Assembly (NCBI GenBank): GCA_043721775.1
Contig: JAYSQA010000218.1
Coordinates: forward strand, 1-9,660
From: Stagnihabitans sp043721775
GTDB lineage: Bacteria > Pseudomonadota > Alphaproteobacteria > Rhodobacterales > Rhodobacteraceae
DNA length: 9,660 nt
Direction of reading: 5' to 3'
Both the position numbers and the translations under genes were made by a program. Under the pieces are notes generated by a model. That model was not told the origin of the DNA, made no database searches, and worked only from the letters and a program-made list of their open reading frames with translations. Positions 1 to 5,402 of the stretch are shown here, in pieces. Each line of letters opens with the position of its first letter. Positions within the stretch are counted from its first letter, which is position 1.

Positions 1-114
1 TGAAACCCCCGCTTCTGACAGTGGGTGCGGGGGTGTGAAACCCCCGCTTCTGACAGTGGGTGCGGGGGTGTGAAACCCCCGCTTCTGACAGTGGATGCGG
101 GGTGTGAAACCCCC
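1..114. repeat. Tandem array of about three 35-bp units, each with an internal inverted repeat
   Basis: Units lie at 1-35, 36-70 (identical to the first) and 71-104 (34 bp: one G fewer and one G-to-A change). A 10-base start of a fourth unit lies at 105-114. Each full unit contains ACCCCCGC and, 14 bases later, its exact reverse complement GCGGGGGT, so each copy can form an 8-bp stem. The array starts at base 1 and may extend to the left. Units abut without spacers, so this is not a CRISPR array. It lies upstream of prfA. Its role is unknown; a terminator of an upstream gene or a REP-like element is possible. Confidence 0.9.
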
Positions 115-132
115 TCTCGCCGGGGCGAGGGG
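113..132. other. GC-rich hairpin between the 35-bp array and prfA
   Basis: Bases 113-121 can pair with 124-132 around a two-base GG loop, giving a nine-pair stem with one G-T wobble. No T-run follows directly (the nearest TTTT is at 144-147), so I do not call it an intrinsic terminator. It lies about 100 bases upstream of the prfA start, and I see no convincing promoter or Shine-Dalgarno sequence between them. Confidence 0.5.
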
Positions 133-235
133 TGTGCCCCCCCGCTTTTGCCACCCTGCCGTTGCACATCGCCCCAGACCACGCCCCAAGTCACCAGCAC
201 TTGACCGCCAAGCCGTTCCGCGCCACACCGCGCCC

Positions 236-1324
236 ATGGTTCCGATGGAAAAACTCGCCCAGATCTCGCAACGCTTCGACTATGTCGAGGCGCGGCTGAA
301 TGCCGGCGGCTCTCCGTCCGAAATCGCCGACCTCTCCCGCGAATATTCCGAACTTGGGCCGGTGATCGCCGAAATCAACGCCTACCGTCATGCGCTTGAT
401 GATCTGGCGGAAGCCGCGATCATGCTGGCAGACCCCGAGATGCGCAGCCTGGCGGAAGAAGAGATGCCCCGCCTCAAAGCCCGCATTCCGCTGATGGAGC
501 AGGCCCTCAGGCTGGCGCTGTTGCCGAAAGATGCCGCCGATGCCCGCCCTGCCATTCTTGAAATCCGCCCCGGCACCGGTGGCGAAGAGGCCAGCCTTTT
601 CGCCGCCGACCTGTCGCGCATGTACCAGCGCTATTGCGAACGGATGGGCTGGACGTTCGAGATCATGGCAGAGCAGTTCACCGACCTTGGCGGCATCAAG
701 GAACTGACTGCCCACATTCAGGGCGAAGGCGTCTTTGCCCGCATGAAATTCGAATCCGGTGTTCACCGCGTCCAGCGCGTGCCCACCACCGAAGCGGGGG
801 GGCGCATCCACACCTCGGCGGCGACGGTGGCCGTGCTGCCCGAGGCGCAAGAGGTTGACATCGACATCCCGGCTTCCGATATCCGCATCGACACCATGCG
901 CGCGTCGGGGGCAGGGGGCCAGCACGTCAACACCACCGACAGCGCCGTGCGCATCACCCACCTGCCGACCGGCATCATCATCACCTCGGCGCAGAAATCA
1001 CAGCACCGCAACAAGGATATGGCCATGGCGGTTCTGCGCGCCCGGCTCTATGAGATGGAGCGTGATCGCATCAATTCCGAACGTTCCGCCGACCGTAAAG
1101 CTCAGGTCGGATCCGGAGACAGGTCCGAGCGCATCCGCACCTATAACTTCCCGCAGGGCCGCATGACCGATCACCGCATCAATCTGACGCTTTATTCGCT
1201 TGGCCAGATCATGGATGGCAACCTGACAGAGGTGCTTGACGCCCTGATCGCTGATGATCAAGCCGTGAAATTGGCCGAAGTGGCCGGTCTGGCTGAAGTT
1301 TCTCGTTTGGCTGACGCAAGATGA
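236..1324 (+). CDS. prfA: Peptide chain release factor 1 (RF1)
   Basis: RF1 reads UAA and UAG stop codons in the ribosomal A site and triggers peptide release. The 362-residue product matches the family's usual length (about 360). It has an N-terminal helical domain, then the codon-recognition region with the PxT motif as PTT (residues 183-185) inside RVPTTEAGGRIHTS, then the catalytic GGQ loop at residues 227-229 in SGAGGQHVNTTDSAVRITH. The conserved GSGDRSERIRTYNFPQGR and TDHRINLTLY segments follow. The PxT motif separates it from RF2, which has SPF. The frame stays open upstream to 95, but homology begins at the MVPMEKL start, so I place the start at 236; 245 is the alternative. No good Shine-Dalgarno precedes either. 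The stop overlaps the prmC start by ATGA, which fits coupled synthesis with the enzyme that methylates its GGQ glutamine. Confidence 0.97.
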   Translation: MVPMEKLAQISQRFDYVEARLNAGGSPSEIADLSREYSELGPVIAEINAYRHALDDLAEAAIMLADPEMRSLAEEEMPRLKARIPLMEQALRLALLPKDAADARPAILEIRPGTGGEEASLFAADLSRMYQRYCERMGWTFEIMAEQFTDLGGIKELTAHIQGEGVFARMKFESGVHRVQRVPTTEAGGRIHTSAATVAVLPEAQEVDIDIPASDIRIDTMRASGAGGQHVNTTDSAVRITHLPTGIIITSAQKSQHRNKDMAMAVLRARLYEMERDRINSERSADRKAQVGSGDRSERIRTYNFPQGRMTDHRINLTLYSLGQIMDGNLTEVLDALIADDQAVKLAEVAGLAEVSRLADAR

Positions 1325-2154
1325 CCGCCGCCCTGACGCTTCGCGACGGCATCACCGCTCTGCGCGCAGCCGGCATCGAGGATGCCCCGCGCGATGCCCG
1401 CCTGCTGATGGCAAAGGCGATGGGGGTGCCCGCAGACCGGCTGACCCTGCACCTGCAAGACCAGCTTGTCCCGCAAGCCGCCGTTGCCTTCGCCGATCTG
1501 GTCAAGTTGCGCGCCAGCCGCCAGCCGATGGCGCAGATATTGGGCGAGCGTCTGTTCTGGGGCCGCAGCTTTGAAGTGACCCGCGATACCCTTGACCCCC
1601 GCCCGGAAACCGAGGTTCTGGTGCAACAGGCGCTGAACCACCCGTTCAGTCGGCTTCTTGACCTTGGCACCGGGTCCGGCTGCATCCTGATCTCTTGCCT
1701 TTTGGGGATGCCGCAGGCGTCTGGCCTTGGCGTTGACCTGTCCGAAGCCGCCCTGCGTGTCGCCGCCCGCAACGCTGACCGGCATGCCCTGACCCGCGCC
1801 GATTTCAGGATCTCGGACTGGTTTCGCGCCGTGTCTGACAGCTATGACCTGATTGTCGCCAATCCGCCCTATATCGCCGAGGCGGAAATGCCCCTGCTGG
1901 CCCCCGAGGTGCGCGACTGGGAGCCGAAAAAGGCCCTGACCCCGGGCGGCGATGGTCTGGCCGCCTACCGCGCCATCGCCATCGGCGCGCCCGCCCACCT
2001 TGTGCCTGGCGGCCGTCTGCTGCTTGAAATCGGGCCGACACAGGGTGCCGCCGTCACAGCCCTTCTGAAGAAGCAAGGCCTGACCGGTTTGCGCATCCTG
2101 CCCGATCTTGATGGCCGCGACCGCGTGGTTTGCGCCGAAAAGCCAGGGACTTGA
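1321..2154 (+). CDS. prmC: Peptide chain release factor N5-glutamine methyltransferase
   Basis: PrmC (HemK) transfers a methyl group from S-adenosylmethionine to the side-chain amide of the GGQ glutamine in RF1 and RF2, which increases release activity. The 277-residue product has an N-terminal helical release-factor-binding domain (about residues 1-85, with ARLLMAKAMG and the QPMAQILG segment). A Rossmann methyltransferase domain follows, starting near RPETEVLV. The SAM-binding motif I DLGTGSGCI starts at residue 114. The substrate-binding and catalytic NPPY is at residues 181-184, followed by the family segment PYIAEAEMPLLAPEVRDWEP. The ATG overlaps the prfA stop codon by four bases, and no separate Shine-Dalgarno is evident, so translation is probably coupled to prfA. 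prfA-prmC adjacency is common in bacteria. Length and motifs are complete. Confidence 0.96.
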   Translation: MTAALTLRDGITALRAAGIEDAPRDARLLMAKAMGVPADRLTLHLQDQLVPQAAVAFADLVKLRASRQPMAQILGERLFWGRSFEVTRDTLDPRPETEVLVQQALNHPFSRLLDLGTGSGCILISCLLGMPQASGLGVDLSEAALRVAARNADRHALTRADFRISDWFRAVSDSYDLIVANPPYIAEAEMPLLAPEVRDWEPKKALTPGGDGLAAYRAIAIGAPAHLVPGGRLLLEIGPTQGAAVTALLKKQGLTGLRILPDLDGRDRVVCAEKPGT

Positions 2155-2387
2155 AAACCCGCGGGCCAACAGTGTCACCGGAGCCACCCGGCTGCCGATT
2201 GCGTGCTATTGTCGAAGAATCTTCTTGCCCCACGGCTTGTGCTGTGGTTAGTCAAACCCATGCAAGCTGACGCGGAAGGCCGTTCTGGCTACCACGAAGC
2301 TTGCGGATGCCCGCCCTTTAGCTGATGTTTCCTGTGGTCGATGCGACCAGGGTGATGGGGCAAAGGTCAACCGGATCAAAGGACAAC
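2155..2387. other. Intergenic region between prmC and the DUF4167 gene
   Basis: This 233-bp gap holds no gene I can support. The reading frame of the DUF4167 gene is open back to an ATG at 2325, but the conserved protein start is at 2388. A short dyad GAAGA-A-TCTTC sits at 2214-2224 with an AT-richer patch around it, which would fit a promoter or operator for the downstream gene. I cannot assign clear -35 and -10 boxes. No intrinsic terminator is seen after prmC. Confidence 0.5.
2378..2383 (+). promoter_or_regulatory. Shine-Dalgarno deciding the DUF4167 gene start
   Basis: AAAGGA lies four bases before the ATG at 2388. This supports that start over the in-frame ATGs at 2325 and 2355, which lack a comparable site. 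The protein beginning MRSSKSRSRSK also matches how this family usually starts. Confidence 0.65.
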
Positions 2388-3821
2388 ATGCGCTCTTCCA
2401 AGTCCCGTTCGCGTTCGAAGACGAACCGCCCGCGCACGCTCGGCAACATCATCAACCGTGTGTTCGACAGTTCCGGACCCGATGGCAAGGTGCGCGGCAC
2501 CCCCGCCCAGTTGATCGAGAAATATCAGTTCCTCGCCCGTGACGCCCAGCTGTCGAATGACCGCGTCGCCGCCGAGAACTTCCTGCAACATGCTGAGCAT
2601 TACACCCGCCTTCTGGCCGAGGCCAACCGCGAGATGGCGTCTGAACAGGAAAGCCGCCAGTCTTACAGTCAGAACGGCCAGTCCAATCAGAACGTTCAGG
2701 GCAACCAGAACGGCCAGCCAAATCAGTCCAACCAGAACGGTCAATCCAATCAGAACGGTCAGGCGTCACAACGTGACCGCCCGCAAGGCAACGACCGGGG
2801 CGACTACCGCGATGAGCGGACTTACGATCAGCCGGAAGTTTCGCGCCATGATGTCATTGACACCAATGGTGAAGAAGATGCCGGACTGGTGGAAACCCCC
2901 GAAGCCGGCACACGTGACAACCGCCCCGACCAACGCGGTGATCGGCAGAATGATCGCCAGAATGATCAGCGCACCGACCGCCCAACTGACCAGCGTAATG
3001 ACCAGCGACCTGCCCGTTACGACGACACCCAGCGTGCCCCGCGCTACAACGACAATCGCGGACAGCAGCAACCGCGCGCCCAGGAGGGCCAGCGCAATGA
3101 CGCTAACCGCCCAGACAACCAACGCCCAGACAACCAGCGTCCAGACAACCAACGCCCAGACAACCAACGGTCCGAAACTCAGCGCAATGACGGCAACCGC
3201 AGCAACGAGCAGCGCCGCACCTATCCGCCTCGCGTCGATCAGCACCGCAACGAACCGCGCGGCAACGACCAGCAGCCCCGTCAGGACCAACCGCGTCAGG
3301 ATCAGCAGCCCCGGCAGGACCAGCAACCCCGGGCCGAGCGTGCCTACCACCCGCAGCAAGACCGCCCGCAAGACCGCCCGCAAGAGCGCGCAGCCGAAGC
3401 GCCTCGCGCTGAGGTGAAGGTTGACGCGCGGCCAGAAATGCGCCCCGACGTGCGGGCTGAAATCCGTGCCGAGGTTCCGCCGGTCGAGGTCAAGGCAACC
3501 AACGTGATGCCGTCAGCCCCGCAGCCTGCTGAAACCAAGCACGCCGAAACCAGGCCCGCAGCAACTGTACCGGCAGCAACTGCGCCCGCCATCGCATCAG
3601 CTCCGATGGAAAACCCCGCAGCGCCCAAAGCCAAAGCGCCCAAAGCCTCTGCGCCAAAACCTGCCACGCCCGCAGGCGCAAAAGCCAGCGCCGCCCCTGA
3701 AAACACGGCGTCTGAAAGCGCCGAATCTGCCGCCGGGGCCGAGACTGCACCGAAAAAGCCGCGCCCCCGTGTCGCCAAAAAGCCGGTCGAGACCGGACCC
3801 ACCGAACCCGTAACCGAGTGA
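2388..3821 (+). CDS. DUF4167 domain protein with long disordered R/D/N/Q-rich region
   Basis: The first 85 or so of 477 residues match DUF4167, an alphaproteobacterial domain of unknown function: a basic Ser/Arg/Lys start, then FDSSGPDGKVRGTPAQLIEKY and LARDAQLSNDRVAAENFLQH, ending in HAEHYTRLLAEANRE. The rest looks intrinsically disordered. Residues 95-125 are Asn/Gln/Gly repeats, about 130-330 are rich in Arg, Asp, Asn and Gln and include four perfect RPDNQ copies (241-260) and PRQDQ-type repeats, and about 340-477 are Ala/Pro/Lys/Glu-rich with APKA/APKP units. I see no Cys, no Trp, no signal peptide and no membrane segment, so it is probably cytoplasmic. Following prfA-prmC is, from memory, a recurrent arrangement in Alphaproteobacteria. 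RNA or ribosome association would fit the basic N-terminus and the neighbours but is only inference. A strong terminator follows. Confidence 0.9.
   Translation: MRSSKSRSRSKTNRPRTLGNIINRVFDSSGPDGKVRGTPAQLIEKYQFLARDAQLSNDRVAAENFLQHAEHYTRLLAEANREMASEQESRQSYSQNGQSNQNVQGNQNGQPNQSNQNGQSNQNGQASQRDRPQGNDRGDYRDERTYDQPEVSRHDVIDTNGEEDAGLVETPEAGTRDNRPDQRGDRQNDRQNDQRTDRPTDQRNDQRPARYDDTQRAPRYNDNRGQQQPRAQEGQRNDANRPDNQRPDNQRPDNQRPDNQRSETQRNDGNRSNEQRRTYPPRVDQHRNEPRGNDQQPRQDQPRQDQQPRQDQQPRAERAYHPQQDRPQDRPQERAAEAPRAEVKVDARPEMRPDVRAEIRAEVPPVEVKATNVMPSAPQPAETKHAETRPAATVPAATAPAIASAPMENPAAPKAKAPKASAPKPATPAGAKASAAPENTASESAESAAGAETAPKKPRPRVAKKPVETGPTEPVTE
2670..2762 (+). repeat. Imperfect CAG-AAC/AAT-rich repeat coding for an Asn/Gln/Gly tract
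   Basis: Inside the DUF4167 gene, variants of the codon series NQNGQ/SNQNGQ repeat about six times (residues 95-125). The copies differ by synonymous changes, so this is an older, drifting repeat rather than a fresh expansion. Confidence 0.8.
3108..3167 (+). repeat. Four in-frame 15-bp tandem copies coding for RPDNQ
   Basis: Four consecutive 15-bp units (CGC CCA GAC AAC CAA type) encode RPDNQ four times, residues 241-260 of the DUF4167 protein. They differ at only two positions (one CGT, one CAG), which points to recent slippage or unequal exchange. The unit is a multiple of three, so copy changes keep the frame. Confidence 0.92.
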
Positions 3822-3869
3822 CGCCGCACCCGTAACCGTGTGACGCCGAACCTGTTACGGATTGATACC
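3806..3869. repeat. 22-bp tandem repeat crossing the DUF4167 stop codon
   Basis: Copies at 3806-3827 and 3828-3849 agree at 20 of 22 positions. A degraded third copy fills 3850-3869 (about 14 of the first 20 positions match) up to the base of the terminator hairpin. The DUF4167 stop codon TGA (3819-3821) lies in copy one. The unit is not a multiple of three, so it is not a coding repeat. Confidence 0.8.
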
Positions 3870-3895
3870 AAAGGGGCGCCTCAGGCGCCCCTTTT
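3870..3895 (+). terminator. Intrinsic terminator between DUF4167 gene and rsmA, probably two-way
   Basis: Bases 3870-3880 (AAAGGGGCGCC) pair perfectly with 3884-3894 across a three-base loop (TCA), giving an 11-bp stem that ends in TTTT (3892-3895) on the + strand. On the minus strand the hairpin is followed by a shorter T-run, so it may also end rsmA transcription. The rsmA stop codon is exactly the loop (3881-3883), so one arm is rsmA coding sequence. Confidence 0.88.
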
Positions 3896-4729
3896 CACAA
3901 AGGCGCGTGCAAGCGCGCAAAAGCGTTCCAGCGAAATCTCCTCGGCCCGCGCCGTAGGCGCAATGCCGACGCTCTCCAGCACAGCCCCCATCTCCGGCCC
4001 CAGCGCTTTCAGGCTCGACCGCAGCATTTTGCGCCGTTGGCCAAAGGCGGCAGCGACGATGCGGTTCAACACCTTCTCGTCGGCGGCAAACCGCGGCGCT
4101 TCCAGCCGTGTCAGGTGAACGACGGCGGAATGTACCTTGGGTGCGGGGGTGAAGGCCTCGGGCGGCAGGTGCATGACGATCTTCGCATCCGACCGCCATT
4201 GGCACAGCAGGGCCAGCCGCCCGTAATGCTCGTCCCCGGGGCGGGCGGTGATCCGCAAGGCCACCTCGCGCTGAAACATCAAGGTCATCGAGGACCAGAA
4301 CGGTGGCCAGACCTTGGGCGTCAGCCAGCGGATCAACAGTTCTGTGCCGACATTGTAAGGCAAATTCGCCGCAATCCGCACCGGAGGCGTCAGCAGGGCC
4401 GCCATGTCGATCTCCATCGCGTCGCCCTCAATCACCGTCAGACGGCCCGGATAAGCAGCAGAAATCTCGTTCAGGGCAGCAATGCAACGCGGGTCCTTCT
4501 CGATGGCCACCACGCGCCGCGCGCCCTCCACCAACAATCCACGCGTCAGGCCCCCCGGCCCCGGCCCCACCTCCAGCACATCCGACCCGGCAAGATCGCC
4601 CGCCAGCCGGGCAATCTTGGCCGTCAGGTTCAGATCAAGCAGAAAATTCTGCCCAAGTTGGCGCTTGGCCACCAGATCGTAGGAATTGATCACCTCACGC
4701 AAGGGCGGCAGTCCGTCAATCGTGGCCAA
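3881..4729 (-). CDS. rsmA: 16S rRNA (adenine(1518)-N(6)/adenine(1519)-N(6))-dimethyltransferase
   Basis: RsmA (KsgA) uses S-adenosylmethionine to dimethylate two adjacent adenines in the 3'-terminal helix 45 of 16S rRNA, a late step in small-subunit maturation; loss typically gives kasugamycin resistance. The 282-residue product has the family start region with LGQNFLLD (GQNF at residues 26-29), SAM motif I VLEVGPGPGGLT (EVGPGPG at 53-59), the acidic VVAIEKD segment, VIEGDAMEID and the catalytic NLPY (122-125). A C-terminal helical domain follows, with the FTPAPKVHSAVVHL and FGQRRKMLRSSLKAL signatures. I chose the TTG start at 4729 because MATIDGLPPLREVI is the conserved beginning and GAGGAG sits six bases upstream; the frame is open to an ATG at 4816, but that extension looks non-coding. 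In many proteobacteria rsmA follows pdxA. Here it stands alone behind a long spacer. Confidence 0.96.
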   Translation of the reverse strand: MATIDGLPPLREVINSYDLVAKRQLGQNFLLDLNLTAKIARLAGDLAGSDVLEVGPGPGGLTRGLLVEGARRVVAIEKDPRCIAALNEISAAYPGRLTVIEGDAMEIDMAALLTPPVRIAANLPYNVGTELLIRWLTPKVWPPFWSSMTLMFQREVALRITARPGDEHYGRLALLCQWRSDAKIVMHLPPEAFTPAPKVHSAVVHLTRLEAPRFAADEKVLNRIVAAAFGQRRKMLRSSLKALGPEMGAVLESVGIAPTARAEEISLERFCALARAFVKRGA

Positions 4730-4735
4730 GGCACT

Positions 4736-4741
4736 CTCCTC
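4736..4741 (-). promoter_or_regulatory. Shine-Dalgarno supporting a TTG start for rsmA
   Basis: On the minus strand GAGGAG lies six bases before TTG (4729-4727). No ATG or GTG lies in frame near this site, so the Shine-Dalgarno decides for a TTG initiation codon. Confidence 0.75.
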
Positions 4742-4779
4742 GCAGCTTTTGCCCTGATTGGCCCGGAATGCCGCCCACC

Positions 4780-4812
4780 GCAAGCCCGCAGCAAGCCCGC
4801 AGCAAGCCCGCA
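4780..4812. repeat. Three perfect 11-bp tandem repeats upstream of rsmA
   Basis: The unit GCAAGCCCGCA occurs three times without gaps (4780-4790, 4791-4801, 4802-4812), about 50-85 bases upstream of the rsmA start on its 5' side. This is where an rsmA promoter or leader would be expected. The 11-bp period is close to one helical turn, so the copies would face the same side of DNA if they bind a protein; simple slippage is the plainer explanation. Confidence 0.9.
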
Positions 4813-4820
4813 GCACTTGG

Positions 4821-4880
4821 TCTTCGTCTTCCCCAAATATCGCACAGGGGGTCTGGGGGGGGGCACCCCCCCCAGCCGGG
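4821..4880. repeat. REP-like intergenic element with G/C-run hairpin
   Basis: The stretch begins CTTCGTCTTCCCCAAATATC and continues through a G-run into a hairpin: 4853-4863 (CT plus nine G) pairs with 4866-4875 (eight C plus AG) around CA. I remember similar TTCCCCAAATAT plus GGGGGTCTGGGG elements scattered between genes in Rhodobacterales, but could not check this. It sits in the divergent spacer between rsmA and glnE. The long G-run could also be a sequencing or assembly weak point. Confidence 0.65.
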
Positions 4881-4914
4881 TCCGCCGAGCGTGCGTCGTA
4901 ATGTTCAGACCGCG

Positions 4915-4958
4915 ATCCTGACCGGCCCTGTCCCCGCGCCGGACAGGCTTTGCAGGAT
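4915..4958. other. Two-part inverted repeat in the rsmA-glnE spacer
   Basis: ATCCTG (4915-4920) pairs with CAGGAT (4953-4958), and inside it CCTGTCC (4927-4933) pairs with GGACAGG (4941-4947) around a seven-base loop, with an internal loop of six and five bases between the stems. No T-run follows. It could be a leader or RNA structure on either strand, or chance in GC-rich DNA. Confidence 0.4.
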
Positions 4959-5402
4959 GCCAGTCGTCACCGCAAAGCGGTGGTTCGGCTTGCCCGCCGT
5001 CGCCCAAACCCCGGCAAAGTCCAACACCCGGAACCACACCCGCGGCCGTACCCGGGTCAACCGCCGTCGCAACCGCCGCCGCCGCAACCGCCCTGCGGGT
5101 TCAGGCCGCGGTCTTCACAACTGGCGCATCAAGGCGATGGGCGGCATGTGCTGCTTTCACGCAGGGTCAGGCTTTTCGACAACGGGCACCTCGGCGGGCG
5201 GTGATCCCGGTCCTGTCAGGTCTTGGCAAGTCCTGCGCCGAAGTCCCGGCACTGGGTGCAGCACCAAAGGCCTGCTTTTGTCGCCTGCTTTGGTCTTTGC
5301 CCGCAATCTGTGCCGCTGGGCTGTGGTATTCGGACCAGCCGCACATCGGGATGCGGCGTTTGCGTGGTTGACCGCAACATGGGGCCGGGTCAAAGCTGCC
5401 GC

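Larger units (their letters stand above)
4730..5402. other. Long divergent spacer between rsmA and glnE, no supported gene
   Basis: This 673-bp region holds the rsmA Shine-Dalgarno, the 11-bp tandem repeat and the REP-like hairpin in its first 150 bases. A two-part hairpin lies at 4915-4958, and an Arg/Pro-coding low-complexity patch of CAACCGCCG-type units at about 5058-5093. Several frames are open on both strands (a + frame runs from 4768 into glnE), but their translations are rich in Arg, Pro, Cys and Trp with no family resemblance, as expected from GC-rich non-coding DNA. It must contain promoters for rsmA and glnE, but I cannot assign -35/-10 boxes with confidence. A decayed gene remains possible. 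Confidence 0.6.

Noticed and set aside
1..114. CRISPR array
   Set aside because: The units abut directly with no unique spacers, and the third unit varies inside the repeat. No cas gene is seen.
144..147. Intrinsic terminator before prfA using the TTTT at 144-147
   Set aside because: The T-run is short and separated from the stable stem (113-132) by eleven GC-rich bases, so it does not fit a terminator.
191..961. 256-codon minus-strand open frame opposite prfA
   Set aside because: It is fully covered by RF1, a certain gene; the translation is low in structure and shows no motif.
1258..2187. 309-codon minus-strand open frame opposite prmC
   Set aside because: prmC on the + strand has complete catalytic motifs. 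The antisense frame has no recognisable domain.
2766..3383. Minus-strand open frame of 205 codons that looks like a multi-pass membrane protein (runs of Leu, Val, Ala)
   Set aside because: It is the exact antisense of the Asp/Asn/Gln/Arg repeats of the DUF4167 gene, whose GAC, AAC, CAG and CGC codons read as Val, Val/Leu, Leu and Ala on the other strand. The hydrophobicity follows from that composition.
5223..5402. 60-residue N-terminal extension of GlnE
   Set aside because: The residues before MDDDFAASL are Cys-rich and irregular, unlike the GlnE family, which begins near the chosen start. The open frame is a GC-content effect.
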